A stretch of DNA of 64,000 nucleotides from Litoreibacter halocynthiae (lineage in GTDB: Bacteria > Pseudomonadota > Alphaproteobacteria > Rhodobacterales > Rhodobacteraceae). The notes under the pieces were generated by a model, which was not told where the DNA came from, did no database searches, and saw only the letters and a list, made by a program, of their open reading frames with translations. The DNA lies in NCBI RefSeq assembly GCF_004365635.1, contig NZ_SOBH01000002.1:620001-684000 (forward strand), written 5' to 3'. Positions 36,245-45,503 of the stretch are shown piece after piece. A program made the position numbers and the translations under genes. The first letter of the stretch is position 1. Each line of letters opens with the position of its first letter.

Positions 36245-36287
36245 CCACTCCTTTGCGGAGTGGTTTTTCCGACCGAGTGAAGGTCGG
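36245..36287 (-). promoter_or_regulatory. Two hairpins in the aapJ 5' leader
   Basis: CCACTCC/GGAGTGG (36245-36263) and CCGACC/GGTCGG (36269-36287) are two small perfect stems just upstream of the aapJ ribosome-binding site. The upstream stem is followed on the minus strand by five T's. They could form an attenuator or a stability element; no known riboswitch class is recognised. Confidence 0.5.
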
Positions 36288-36326
36288 GAGCGATACTAAA
36301 GGAAGCAAGTTCCTTCGGTGAGCGTG

Positions 36327-36356
36327 AATAAGGCCAAATCAGCGCTAGAACGTCAA
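36327..36356 (-). promoter_or_regulatory. Possible aapJ promoter
   Basis: On the minus strand TTGACG (36356-36351) faces CTTATT (36332-36327) across 18 bases. It lies about 100 bases before the aapJ start in an otherwise empty gap. Confidence 0.4.
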
Positions 36357-36467
36357 GTTAATATGCCAAGGTGACCCTTGGTAAGGCACAGCAATTCCAC
36401 GAGAAAACAGAGCGTTTCCGCAAAAAGTCGCGCAAAGCGTCAGATTAAGGGCCAATTCGGCCCTATC

Positions 36468-37175
36468 TTACGCACATAACAGATAAAAGGCCTCAGCACG
36501 CATCAGGTCCCGTTTTTTCAACGCCGCCTGTGCTTCGGCCTCATCATCGGCACCCCATTGCGCAATTTGCCACTGCTCATCGATTCGGCTGACATCCCAA
36601 GCCTGCGTTGAATCCAGGCGTCCACGGATCACCGCCAGCCCAAGAACCAGCGATCCGGTTATCGCCACCAAATCGTGGAATGCCGTCAGACGGAACGCAT
36701 CCAGTTCCGAGACGTGTCCATGCAGCGTTTCAAGCGCTTTGGAGTTTTGCGGCTTGTGCATAACCCCCGTGCGCAATTGAAGCGGTGCACGTAATTCTGT
36801 CGCCGACCAGTCAACCAACGGATCCCAACTCTCGGCTTGTTTGGCGACCAACTCCGCAGGGCTTTCCGCGCGGTAGCATAACAAATCGCTATCACCATAG
36901 GCTGCCAGCATGTCGACCACCTCTGCATGCTGCGTCGCTACTTTATCAAGCGCTGCGTTCGCCGCGCGGGTCACCGGCATCGACAACGGGTCTATCTTGT
37001 CGACCTGCGCCTCCCATTCCGTCTTCATCGCCTCGGCCATCGCCCGCGTCGGCACGACCACAGGCGTCTTGAGCGGTGTGCGCACCGGACGCCCGTCCAG
37101 GTGCACGGCAAAGCCGCCCTCCACCGCATCAGCAGTGACAGATTTCCAAAAGCGTTTCGCGGCCCATTCGCTCAT
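36468..37175 (-). CDS. ATP12-family F1-ATPase assembly chaperone
   Basis: A 235-residue homologue of mitochondrial Atp12, which binds the free alpha subunit during F1 assembly and is found in alphaproteobacteria. Recognisable segments are KRFWKSV near the N-terminus, LDGRPVRTPLKTP, TEWEAQ, MPVTRAANAALD, DLLCYRAESP and WDPL. It is the last gene of the degQ-to-atp12 operon and overlaps the HAD gene by four bases. Confidence 0.92.
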   Translation of the reverse strand: MSEWAAKRFWKSVTADAVEGGFAVHLDGRPVRTPLKTPVVVPTRAMAEAMKTEWEAQVDKIDPLSMPVTRAANAALDKVATQHAEVVDMLAAYGDSDLLCYRAESPAELVAKQAESWDPLVDWSATELRAPLQLRTGVMHKPQNSKALETLHGHVSELDAFRLTAFHDLVAITGSLVLGLAVIRGRLDSTQAWDVSRIDEQWQIAQWGADDEAEAQAALKKRDLMRAEAFYLLCA

Positions 37176-37855
37176 GGCGTCTCACTCCAAATTCCGGTTA
37201 GGGCGGCATCTAAATCCGCGTAATCTTCAATGACCACATTTGCGCGTTTGCGCAGCGTCTCGGGCGTATGATAGCCCCAGCTCACGCCCACCGACGCCAT
37301 TGCCGCATTGGCTGCCATATCCATGTCATAGCTTGTGTCGCCGATCATTACCGCATACGCGGCCTCGACGCCGGCGTCATACATGCAGCGCTCCAGCATT
37401 GACGGATGCGGCTTCGACGGGTGGTCATCCGCCACCTGCGTCGTCACGAAAAAGCGGCGCAGGTCATGGGCATCCAGCAGGTGGTCCAAGCCCCGACGAG
37501 ACTTGCCCGTAGCGATCCCCAGCAGCACGTTATCCTGCGCATACAGCCGCTCGATCGCCTCCAAAGCACCTGAGTAAAGCGGGCTGCTTTGGGTGCTGTC
37601 ACGCAGCTTGCGCGAGGTCATGAACGACGTCTTATACCCCTCCACCAGCGCGTCGCCATGGGTGGGATAGAGCGCGGGCGTCAGCTTCTCGAACGCCGCG
37701 TGCAGCGACAGCCCGACAATGCCCAGAATATCCGCCCGAGACGGCACCGCTTCGCCAATTGCCTCGAACGTGGTGGTCATGGCCGAGACGATGTCGTCCT
37801 GACTATCCACCAACGTCCCGTCTACATCGAAGACAACCAGCTTCAGCTCTGCCAT
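37172..37855 (-). CDS. HAD-family hydrolase (phosphoglycolate phosphatase-like)
   Basis: A 227-residue HAD phosphatase: motif I FDVDGTLVDS, motif II ATGKSR, motif III Lys region and motif IV GDTSYDMDMAANA. A helical cap lies between motifs I and II. The Gph/PGMB subgroup is likely, but the substrate is uncertain. It overlaps rluC by 13 bases and the ATP12 gene by four. Confidence 0.88.
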   Translation of the reverse strand: MAELKLVVFDVDGTLVDSQDDIVSAMTTTFEAIGEAVPSRADILGIVGLSLHAAFEKLTPALYPTHGDALVEGYKTSFMTSRKLRDSTQSSPLYSGALEAIERLYAQDNVLLGIATGKSRRGLDHLLDAHDLRRFFVTTQVADDHPSKPHPSMLERCMYDAGVEAAYAVMIGDTSYDMDMAANAAMASVGVSWGYHTPETLRKRANVVIEDYADLDAALTGIWSETP

Positions 37856-38901
37856 TGCTCATCCGCGTCGAAAGGATCATTTGGCACGTCATTCTCGGAC
37901 CAGCCGAGGAAATCCCACGACCGCTGCATATGATCCGGCAACTCCGCCTCAATGCGGATCATTTTGCCCGTCACCGGATGCTCGAATTCCAACGATCGCG
38001 CGTGCAGGTGCAGCTTTTTGCTGATCTCGTCGCCCAGCTGCGCCCCCCAGCCGTCGCCCATATTCTCCTGCCCCGAGCCGCCATATTTGCCATCGCCAAC
38101 AATCGGATGCCCCATCTCGGCCATATGCGCGCGCAGCTGGTGCGTGCGGCCGGTAATCGGCACCAAGGCCATCCACGCCGCCCGCTGCCCCAGAAAACAC
38201 AGCGTCGCATAGTCGGTCTGCGCGCGTTTCGCGCCGGGCGTATTCGCCACTTCGCGCGGGTGGACGCAGTGCATCTTCTCGCCCTCGCCGCCCTTGCCAT
38301 GGCCCGGAGCCTTCACCAGCCCGTATTTGATCGTCCCGATCTTTGGATAGGGAACCCCTGCGACCATCGCCCAGTAAATCTTGCGCGTGCCGTGATGCCT
38401 GAACGCCGCCGTCAACGCCGTGGCCATTGCAGGTGTGCGCGCCAGCACCAAAACGCCCGACGTGTCCTTGTCCAACCGATGCACCAGTTTCGGCGTGTCA
38501 TGGCGATCAAAGCTCAGCGCCGCCGCCATGCCGTCCACATGCCGCGTGGTTTTAGAGCCGCCCTGCACTGCCAAACCGGCAGGCTTGTTCAGCGCGATGA
38601 TGTGGTCGTCCTTGTAAATCACGCAGCCGCGGATCATCTCCGCGTCGGCCTTGGAGACATGCGGCATGCGCGTTTGCGCTTCCATATCCTCCTCGCTCGG
38701 CAGCGGCGGAATCCGCACCTCTTGGCCCGGCCCGACGCGGGTGTTCGATTTCACCCGACCGCCATCGACGCGGATTTCGCCCTTGCGGCACATCTTCTCG
38801 ATACGGCCCTGCGGCACATGCGGGAATTGTTTGCGGAACCAGCGGTCCAGCCGCTGCTCTGCCTCGTCGGGGCCAACTCTAAGGGTCTGAACCTTGCTCA
38901 T
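37843..38901 (-). CDS. rluC: RluC/RluD-family rRNA pseudouridine synthase
   Basis: A 352-residue enzyme with an N-terminal S4 RNA-binding domain (RLDRWFRKQFPHVPQGRIEKM) and a catalytic domain with the signature HRLDKDTSGVLVLAR holding the catalytic Asp. Family members convert uridines of 23S rRNA. RluC is the best reading; RluD is possible. It overlaps crcB by four bases. Confidence 0.88.
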   Translation of the reverse strand: MSKVQTLRVGPDEAEQRLDRWFRKQFPHVPQGRIEKMCRKGEIRVDGGRVKSNTRVGPGQEVRIPPLPSEEDMEAQTRMPHVSKADAEMIRGCVIYKDDHIIALNKPAGLAVQGGSKTTRHVDGMAAALSFDRHDTPKLVHRLDKDTSGVLVLARTPAMATALTAAFRHHGTRKIYWAMVAGVPYPKIGTIKYGLVKAPGHGKGGEGEKMHCVHPREVANTPGAKRAQTDYATLCFLGQRAAWMALVPITGRTHQLRAHMAEMGHPIVGDGKYGGSGQENMGDGWGAQLGDEISKKLHLHARSLEFEHPVTGKMIRIEAELPDHMQRSWDFLGWSENDVPNDPFDADEQWQS

Positions 38902-39275
38902 GCGAATAGTCCTCTGGCGATCATCACGCCTGCGATCAGTCCGGCGATGGACAGGATTACGGAAGCCAGCACGTATAGACCGGCAGCGCCCGTCTGGCCA
39001 CGCTCAAAAAGGGTGTATGCCTCTAGGGAAAAGGCGGAAAACGTGGTGAACCCGCCCAAAATGCCCGTCATCACGAAGGGGCTGAGATGCGTGTTCGATG
39101 TCTTGGCTGCAAACACCACAAACAGACCCATGGCAAAGCTGCCGACGATGTTCACCGTTAGCACGCCCACCGGAAACCCCGGACCCGTCAGCTTGAAAAT
39201 GCCAACGCCCGCGAGGAACCGCAAAGCGGCCCCGATGGCCCCGCCAAGGGCGACCTGAAGAGTGGTATAAAACAT
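38898..39275 (-). CDS. crcB: Fluoride ion channel CrcB/Fluc
   Basis: A 125-residue, four-helix membrane protein. GGAIGAALRF, the TVNIVGSFAMG pore segment with the conserved Asn, and GGFTTFSAFSLE are Fluc signatures. It dimerises antiparallel to export fluoride. It sits in the coupled minus-strand operon; no fluoride riboswitch was recognised upstream. Confidence 0.95.
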   Translation of the reverse strand: MFYTTLQVALGGAIGAALRFLAGVGIFKLTGPGFPVGVLTVNIVGSFAMGLFVVFAAKTSNTHLSPFVMTGILGGFTTFSAFSLEAYTLFERGQTGAAGLYVLASVILSIAGLIAGVMIARGLFA

Positions 39276-39312
39276 GCGCGTTCTCTCTGCCCTGTGCCGC
39301 GCAGAGTCAAGT

Positions 39313-40611
39313 TCAGCGTTTCGCCCGAAGCTTGGTGAAGTAATCTAGCCGCCGCTTCAACTCCCGCTCGAACCCGCGCTCCACAGGGGTGTAATACACC
39401 CCGCGCTTCATCGTCTCGGGGAAGTAGTTTTGCCCTGAAAACCCATCCTCCGCGTCGTGGTCATAAGCGTAGCCGTCGCCATAGCCCTGATCCTTCATCA
39501 GCTTCGTCGGCGCGTTCAGGATATGCTTCGGCGGCGGTTCCGAGCCGGTCTTCTTCGCCGCCGCCATAGCATTCTTATACGCCGCATAGCCCGCGTTCGA
39601 CTTCGGCGCGAGCGCCAGATAGGTGACCGCCTGCGCCAGCGCCAACTCCCCTTCGGGCGAGCCTAGCCGTTCATAGGTCTCCCAAGCATCAAGACAAACG
39701 CGATGCGCGTGCGTGTCCGCCAGCCCGATATCCTCCACCGCCATCCGCGTGATCCGTCGCGCCAGATAACGCGGGTCTTCGCCCCCCGTCAGCATCCGCG
39801 CGAACCAGTACAAGGCCGCATCCGGATCCGAGCCACGCACCGACTTATGCAGGGCCGAGATCAGGTTGTAGTGGCTATCTCCCGACTTGTCGTATTGCGC
39901 CGCGCGGCGCATCAGCCGCTTGCCCAGACTTTCGGTGTCCAGCTTGCCGTCGATTTTCCACGCGCTCACCTGCTCGATCAGGTTCAAAAGCGACCGCCCG
40001 TCGCCATCCGCCATTTCCAGCAAAGCGGCCCGCGCGTCAGGGCCCAAAGGCAGCCCGCGCCCAAGGTCTTTCTCCGCCCGCTGCGCCAGCCGTTCCAGAT
40101 CAACCAACGACAGACGCGTCAGCACCAACACCTGCGCCCGTGACAGCACAGCGGCGTTCAACTCGAACGAGGGGTTCTCGGTCGTGGCCCCCACCAGAAG
40201 GATCGTGCCGTCCTCCATGTAGGGCAAAAAACCGTCCTGCTGCGCCTTGTTGAAACGGTGTATCTCGTCGACGAACAGCAGCGTGCCCTTCCCGTTGTCG
40301 CGGCGCATACGCGCGGCATCGAATATCTTCTTCAGGTCCGGCACACCGGTGAAAATCGCGCTGATCTGCACGAAATGCAGATCGGTTTCATCCGCCAGCA
40401 GCCGCGCGATGGTGGTCTTGCCCACCCCCGGCGGCCCCCAGAAAATCAGCGATGACAAAGCGCCGGAGGCCAGCATCACCCCAAGCGGGCTGTCCGGCCC
40501 CAGCACCTGTTCCTGTCCGATCACCTCGCCCAGCGTTTTAGGCCGCAAACGATCCGCCAAGGGCTGCATCTTCGACGGCTCTTTCGCGCCCGTATCGAAC
40601 AGGTCCGGCAT
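39313..40611 (-). CDS. rarA: Replication-associated recombination ATPase RarA (MgsA)
   Basis: A 432-residue AAA+ ATPase of the clamp-loader clade that acts at stalled forks. PLADRLRPKTLGEVIGQ near the N-terminus, Walker A GPPGVGKTT, Walker B LLFVDEIHRFNK, sensor 1 GATTENPSF and the C-terminal tetramerisation domain (RRAAQYDKSGDSHYNLISALHKSVRGSD) are typical. The start overlaps the degQ stop by one base. Confidence 0.96.
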   Translation of the reverse strand: MPDLFDTGAKEPSKMQPLADRLRPKTLGEVIGQEQVLGPDSPLGVMLASGALSSLIFWGPPGVGKTTIARLLADETDLHFVQISAIFTGVPDLKKIFDAARMRRDNGKGTLLFVDEIHRFNKAQQDGFLPYMEDGTILLVGATTENPSFELNAAVLSRAQVLVLTRLSLVDLERLAQRAEKDLGRGLPLGPDARAALLEMADGDGRSLLNLIEQVSAWKIDGKLDTESLGKRLMRRAAQYDKSGDSHYNLISALHKSVRGSDPDAALYWFARMLTGGEDPRYLARRITRMAVEDIGLADTHAHRVCLDAWETYERLGSPEGELALAQAVTYLALAPKSNAGYAAYKNAMAAAKKTGSEPPPKHILNAPTKLMKDQGYGDGYAYDHDAEDGFSGQNYFPETMKRGVYYTPVERGFERELKRRLDYFTKLRAKR

Positions 40612-41993
40612 CAGATACGGAACCTGTAGGAAAACCGCTGCCCGCCGCGCAGGCCGTCAATCCGCCAGTTGCGCGACCGCATGTCCGACACATCCTCCAC
40701 ATCCGCCGTCGACATGATCGCCTCGCCGTTGATTTCCAGCAGAACGTCGCCCGCACGCAATCCCACACGAGCCAGCGGGCCGGACACGTCCGTCACCACC
40801 ACACCCTCGGACAGCGCCGTGGGCAGGTTCAACTCCGACTGCACCGCCGGATTGATATTGGCCACGGCCAGACCCACCAACGTGCCACCCTGCACCACCC
40901 GCGCATCACGCGGCGGTGTGTCAGGCGCTTCGATCAAAGCGACCTCCGCCTCCCTGACCTCGCCATCCGATAAATACTCCACCGTGATCGTGTCGCCAAC
41001 CGGCCGCACCGACATGCGAAACAGCATTTCCGGCGGCGAGTTCACCGGCTGCCCGTCGACAGACAACACAATGTCGCCCAAGGCCAACCCAGCCTCCGCA
41101 AACGGGCTGACCGGATGCATGGAGGAAATCACCACGCCTTCCGGCACGCTCAGCCCGAACCCTTCGGCCAGCGAGTAGTCCACCGCTTGACCGAAGATCC
41201 CCGCCCAGGCTTGGGTAAAGCTGTCATTTCCAGCCCGCGCCTGCTCGACATACCGCGCCACCAGATTGGCAGGGATGGCAAAACCCACTCCGTTCGACCC
41301 GCCGGAACGTGTCAGAATCGACGTGTTGATCCCGATCAGACGCCCGCTCACGTCGACCAGTGCACCGCCAGAGTTGCCCGGATTGATCGCCGCATCCGTC
41401 TGCAGATAATACCCGCGCGCGTTGCCGGTCGCCGTACCCGACCGCGCCAGCCCCGACACGATGCCGGACGTCACGGTCTGCCCGATCCCGAACGGGTTGC
41501 CGATCGCCAGCGCCAACTCTCCCACCTCGACCTCGTCGCTGTCGCGAAAACTCAGATGCGGCAGCGGGGTATCCGCGTTGATCTTCAATATCGCCAAATC
41601 GCTGTCGCGGTCCGCCAGCAAAATCTCAGCCTCGAACTCGCGCCGGTCGGTCAAAACCACGCGGATTTCCGTCGCCATGCCGACCACATGGTAGTTCGAC
41701 ACCACGATACCGTCTTCCGAAACAATCACACCGGACCCCAGTGAGTTCTGCACCCGTGGCTGCGATTGCCCGAACCCTCGAAACAGCTCCTCGAATAGTG
41801 GATTGCCCCGAAACGGGCTTTCCGATTGCTGTACGATACGGTTGGCGAAGATGTTAACCACCGCAGGAGCTGCCTCTTTGACCAGCGGGGCAAAGCTCAG
41901 GCTAATTTCGGTCTGACTTTGAGGTACCTTGACCTCGGCGGTCGCAGGCATCGCAAGAACAAGGCTCAGTAGCACGGGTAAAAACAGTCGCAT
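40611..41993 (-). CDS. degQ: Do-type periplasmic serine protease (DegP/DegQ)
   Basis: A 460-residue HtrA-family protease of the envelope. The signal peptide (MRLFLPVLLSLVLAMPATA) is followed by a trypsin-like domain with His in VVSNYHVVG, Asp in RDSDLAILK and Ser in NPGNSGGALVD, then two PDZ domains (SPFAEAGLALGDIVLSVDG and GPLARVGLRAGDVLLEING). Whether it is the DegP or DegQ orthologue cannot be decided from sequence alone. First gene of a coupled operon. Confidence 0.93.
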   Translation of the reverse strand: MRLFLPVLLSLVLAMPATAEVKVPQSQTEISLSFAPLVKEAAPAVVNIFANRIVQQSESPFRGNPLFEELFRGFGQSQPRVQNSLGSGVIVSEDGIVVSNYHVVGMATEIRVVLTDRREFEAEILLADRDSDLAILKINADTPLPHLSFRDSDEVEVGELALAIGNPFGIGQTVTSGIVSGLARSGTATGNARGYYLQTDAAINPGNSGGALVDVSGRLIGINTSILTRSGGSNGVGFAIPANLVARYVEQARAGNDSFTQAWAGIFGQAVDYSLAEGFGLSVPEGVVISSMHPVSPFAEAGLALGDIVLSVDGQPVNSPPEMLFRMSVRPVGDTITVEYLSDGEVREAEVALIEAPDTPPRDARVVQGGTLVGLAVANINPAVQSELNLPTALSEGVVVTDVSGPLARVGLRAGDVLLEINGEAIMSTADVEDVSDMRSRNWRIDGLRGGQRFSYRFRI

Positions 41994-42063
41994 GGGGTTT
42001 CCCTATCTGGTGCGCCTCTCTGATATGCCGTCGCAGCCGTGGGAATTCAATGCGCGGTCTGCG

Positions 42064-42606
42064 TTACAACTCACCCTCGTAGGCAAGGCGACGTCTGCGG
42101 CGTTCCGTCAGTATCTCCAAACGCGGGTACCAATCATAGCGCTTATCTTCCAACGTCTTGCTCCAGAACAGCTTTCCGCCAAAGCGCCACGGGTCGAGTA
42201 CAATCGCGTCATACATGTCGTCGCCCTTGGCCGAGATCAACGCCGTGCTGTGAGAAATCAGGATCGGGTTTAGGCCATTGGCAATCGCGCGATGCACTTC
42301 GAGCGTGCGGAAGCCTTCGCTGTTCAGCTTGGCCTGCAAATCCTCGGCCCAATGCCAGCAGAGCCCGCGCGGACGGTCGCCTCTGTTCACCTTGCGGTTG
42401 TGCGCCAGTGGCGTGTCCGTGATGCCATATTGTTCTGCCAATTCAAGCGGATAGTCGTAGGCGATGCGGGCGGCTCGGGCGGCTTCTGCGGGGTCGATGT
42501 CGTCGCGCAAGGCAGCGATGCTTGCGGCCAGCGCATTGATTTGAGCGTCCGTTGCCTTTGGCGGACCACCCTCGGGTGCCGCGCATGCTGACAGGAATAA
42601 TGCCAC
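42064..42606 (-). CDS. Lipoprotein of unknown function
   Basis: A 180-residue frame with a lipobox (FLSAC) seven residues after the GTG used here. That leaves too short a signal peptide. In frame upstream, an ATT at 42639 with GAGGCGAG before it would add the missing basic N-terminus (FRRAFLVAPLV), so the true start may be non-canonical. The mature part has a CWHWAEDL segment and repeated Trp/Asp-rich motifs (LDPWRFGGKLFWSKT), suggesting a papain- or transglutaminase-like Cys/His pair (GLCWHW, HSTALI). The function is not established. Confidence 0.7.
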   Translation of the reverse strand: MALFLSACAAPEGGPPKATDAQINALAASIAALRDDIDPAEAARAARIAYDYPLELAEQYGITDTPLAHNRKVNRGDRPRGLCWHWAEDLQAKLNSEGFRTLEVHRAIANGLNPILISHSTALISAKGDDMYDAIVLDPWRFGGKLFWSKTLEDKRYDWYPRLEILTERRRRRLAYEGEL

Positions 42607-42716
42607 CAGAGGGGCGACTAGAAATGCACGTCTAAAAATGGGCTCGCCTCGTCGATTGTCGTTTTGTCAAAAGCTATGCGGCGCGCCACAGCTTGTCGAC
42701 CCGATGACCAAAAAGT

Positions 42717-42748
42717 GAAAAACCCCGCCGGTTAAGGCAGGGTTTTTC
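42717..42748 (-). terminator. Terminator after rplQ
   Basis: AAAAACCC-GCC and GGC-GGGTTTTT pair around GGTTAAG with one mismatch. A T-rich tail follows on the minus strand, ending the alpha operon. Confidence 0.9.
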
Positions 42749-42769
42749 GGGTGCTACATATGTAGCGAA

Positions 42770-43183
42770 TTATTCGGCGTCTTCGGCCTCAAGGCGGGCT
42801 TTGTCGGCTGCGCCCTTGGCGGAGACGTCGCGGTCGACGAACTCGATGATCGCCATTGGCGCCATGTCACCGTAACGGAATCCGGCTTTCATAACACGCA
42901 CATAGCCACCTTGGCGGTCTTTGTAGCGTGGGCCCAGAACTGCGAACAGCTTCTCGACGTCTTTGTCTTGAACCAGCTTGGAAGCGGCTTGACGGCGGGC
43001 GTGCAGATCGCCGCGTTTCGCCAAAGTGATCATCTTCTCGATGATCGGGCGAAGCTCTTTGGCTTTCGGCAGAGTTGTTTTGATTTGCTCATGCTCGATG
43101 AGCGAGCCGCACATGTTGATGAACAGCGCTTTGCGGTGTTCATGTGTACGGTTCAGGCGGCGGTAGCCTCGTGAGTGGCGCAT
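42770..43183 (-). CDS. rplQ: Ribosomal protein L17
   Basis: A 137-residue 50S protein beginning [20 protein letters not shown], diagnostic for L17, with [20 protein letters not shown] and the C-terminal [18 protein letters not shown]. It lies 200 bases after rpoA; that gap has a GC-rich stem (43350-43375) but no gene. Confidence 0.98.
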   Translation of the reverse strand: MRHSRGYRRLNRTHEHRKALFINMCGSLIEHEQIKTTLPKAKELRPIIEKMITLAKRGDLHARRQAASKLVQDKDVEKLFAVLGPRYKDRQGGYVRVMKAGFRYGDMAPMAIIEFVDRDVSAKGAADKARLEAEDAE

Positions 43184-43383
43184 TTTATCGTTCCTTCAGT
43201 CTATACTTTGTACGGGTCGCCGATGCGTGTCGGTGCCTCTGTTGGGGCAGAATTGCCCATGTTTTCCCGGTCATTTCGCCGGCATTTTCGTGGTCTGCTA
43301 AGCGTCGGCATTGCGTCGGACTTTTGTCGGGCACGCCGGGCGGAGCGGTAAGGCGGGGTGTTTCCCCCGCCCTACAGTATTTT

Positions 43384-44400
43384 TTAGAACGCGTCTTCGA
43401 ATTTCTTGGCAAGATCTTCGATGTTCTCTGGTGGCCAGTCCACAATGTCCATCCCGAGATGCAAGCCCATGCCAGACAGCACTTCCTTGATCTCGTTGAG
43501 GGATTTGCGACCAAAGTTCGGGGTGCGGAGCATCTCGGCTTCGGTCTTCTGGATCAGGTCGCCAATGTAGACGATGTTGTCGTTCTTCAGGCAGTTTGCA
43601 GAGCGCACGGACAGTTCCAGCTCGTCCACTTTCTTCAAAAGAAGCGGGTTGAACTCTAGCTCGTCTTCGTCGTCCTGCGCACGGGCCGATTCCGGCTCGT
43701 CGAAGTTGACGAAGATGCCCAGCTGGTCCTGAAGAATGCGCGCGGCGTAAGCCACTGCATCGTCAGGTGTCAGGGAGCCGTCGGTTTCGATCTTCATTGT
43801 CAGCTTGTCATAGTCGAGCACCTGACCTTCGCGGGTCGGCTGTACGTCATAGGACACTTTTTTGACGGGCGAGAAGATTGCATCAATCGGGATCAAACCG
43901 ATTGGCGCGTCTTCCGGCTTGTTTTTGTCTGCAGAGACATAGCCTTTACCGGTGTTCACCGTCAGCTCCATGAACAGCTCGGCGCCGTCATCGAGGTGGC
44001 AGATCACGTGGTCGCGGTTCAGAATCTCGATCCCAGCGGAATCGGAGATGTCACCAGCGGTTACGATCGCAGGGCCCTTCGCGGAAACCGACAGGCGCTT
44101 TGGCCCTTCGACTTCCATACGGATTGCCACGCCTTTGAGGTTCAGGATCACGTCCGTCACGTCTTCGCGCACACCAGCAATCGAGGAGAACTCGTGCAGT
44201 ACGTTGTCGATTTGAACCGAAGTGATCGCCGCACCTTGCAGCGAGCTCATCAGCACGCGGCGCAGGGCGTTGCCCATGGTCAAACCAAAGCCACGCTCCA
44301 GCGGCTCGGCAATCACGGTTGCTTTGCGTGCAGGGTCGTTGCCGGGCTTTACGTCCAGTTGGGTTGGCTTAATCAGCTCTTGCCAATTTTTATGGATCAT
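43384..44400 (-). CDS. rpoA: RNA polymerase alpha subunit
   Basis: A 338-residue alpha subunit. The N-terminal domain has [22 protein letters not shown] and dimerises to scaffold the polymerase; the C-terminal DNA-binding domain has [13 protein letters not shown] and [14 protein letters not shown]. The start is the ATG at 44400 ([12 protein letters not shown]); the frame extends upstream without homology. Confidence 0.98.
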   Translation of the reverse strand: MIHKNWQELIKPTQLDVKPGNDPARKATVIAEPLERGFGLTMGNALRRVLMSSLQGAAITSVQIDNVLHEFSSIAGVREDVTDVILNLKGVAIRMEVEGPKRLSVSAKGPAIVTAGDISDSAGIEILNRDHVICHLDDGAELFMELTVNTGKGYVSADKNKPEDAPIGLIPIDAIFSPVKKVSYDVQPTREGQVLDYDKLTMKIETDGSLTPDDAVAYAARILQDQLGIFVNFDEPESARAQDDEDELEFNPLLLKKVDELELSVRSANCLKNDNIVYIGDLIQKTEAEMLRTPNFGRKSLNEIKEVLSGMGLHLGMDIVDWPPENIEDLAKKFEDAF

Positions 44401-44520
44401 GTGTGTCGCCTCCATGCTCGACCGCGGATCATGTCCAAATCCGGGGCCACTCGAGGTTGAAATGACAAACACGGACCCCGCCCAAAATAAGGACGGGGAC
44501 CGCGCGATAGAATACGTAGC

Positions 44521-44910
44521 TTAGACGCGGCGGCGCTTTGGTGGGCGGCAGCCGTTGTGGGCCATAGGTGTCACGTCGCGGATGGACGAGATCTGGAAGC
44601 CAGCGGCAGCCAGCGCGCGTAGCGCGGACTCACGGCCAGAGCCTGGGCCCTGAACTTCGACTTCCAGCGTCTTCACGCCGTGTTCCTGAGCCTTGCGGCC
44701 TGCGTCTTCGGCAGCCATCTGTGCAGCATAAGGCGTCGATTTACGCGAGCCTTTGAAGCCACATGTCCCGGCGGAGGACCAAGAGATAGCATTGCCCTGA
44801 ACGTCAGAGATCAGGATTTTGGTGTTGTTGAACGAAGAGTTCACGTGTGCAACGCCAGCGGCGATGTTCTTACGGACCTTCTTCTTCGTGCGTACTTTTT
44901 CACGTGCCAT
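44521..44910 (-). CDS. rpsK: Ribosomal protein S11
   Basis: A 129-residue 30S protein with [54 protein letters not shown] and the basic tail [10 protein letters not shown], a full S11 match. It follows rpsM by 15 bases; rpsD is absent from this cluster. Confidence 0.98.
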   Translation of the reverse strand: MAREKVRTKKKVRKNIAAGVAHVNSSFNNTKILISDVQGNAISWSSAGTCGFKGSRKSTPYAAQMAAEDAGRKAQEHGVKTLEVEVQGPGSGRESALRALAAAGFQISSIRDVTPMAHNGCRPPKRRRV

Positions 44911-44925
44911 GGATCAGATCTCCCC

Positions 44926-45294
44926 TTACTTCTTCTTGCCAGCAATGGCCTTAGCAGGGCCTTTGCGGGTGCGTGCGTTCGTATGGGTCCGTTGACCGCG
45001 AACAGGGAGGTTACGACGGTGGCGCAGGCCACGGTAGCAACCCAGATCCATCAGACGTTTGATGTTCATGGTGGTCTCGCGACGCAGGTCGCCTTCGACG
45101 TCATAGTTTTCGTCGATATGCTCACGAATTTTCAAAATCTCGGCGTCCGAGAGATCGTTCATACGACGAGCAGCGTCGATACCGATAGCTTCACAAATCG
45201 CTTTCGCGGAAGTGTGGCCGATGCCGGTAATGTAAGTCAGTGCGATGGGGACGCGCTTCGCGTCGGGCAGGTTAACGCCGGAAATACGTGCCAA
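44926..45294 (-). CDS. rpsM: Ribosomal protein S13
   Basis: A 122-residue 30S head protein: [31 protein letters not shown] and the C-terminal [25 protein letters not shown]. The frame starts with TTG at 45294, and AAGGA lies eight bases upstream; no ATG is available nearby. Two stem-loops occupy its 5' leader. Confidence 0.97.
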   Translation of the reverse strand: MARISGVNLPDAKRVPIALTYITGIGHTSAKAICEAIGIDAARRMNDLSDAEILKIREHIDENYDVEGDLRRETTMNIKRLMDLGCYRGLRHRRNLPVRGQRTHTNARTRKGPAKAIAGKKK

Positions 45295-45317
45295 GAGGCA
45301 ATTCCTTTTTCAGTCGC

Positions 45318-45383
45318 GGTTCCGTAGCTCCGGAACCTTTTTTCACAACGTAAGCCCGAAGGTTTTTCATAACCTGCGGGCTT
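45318..45383 (-). promoter_or_regulatory. Two stem-loops in the rpsM leader
   Basis: On the minus strand AAGCCCG-AGGTT pairs with AACCT-CGGGCTT (45352-45383), and GGTTCCG pairs with CGGAACC (45318-45337) just before the rpsM ribosome-binding site. Neither is followed by a T-run on the minus strand, so control of the alpha operon or processing is more likely than termination. Not matched to a known leader. Confidence 0.5.
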
Positions 45384-45503
45384 GGCTTAGATATGGTCAA
45401 CACCGTGTCAGCTAGCTAGGCCGTGGTGCGATTCCCGTTAGGGATGCTGCGGCTTAGGAGGTTTTTAACATATGGTCAAGAGCCCCCCGCCCTGCCGTGG
45501 GGT

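Noticed and set aside
37759-39258. 499-residue plus-strand frame over HAD, rluC and crcB
   Set aside because: Antisense shadow of three well-supported genes in a GC-rich region.
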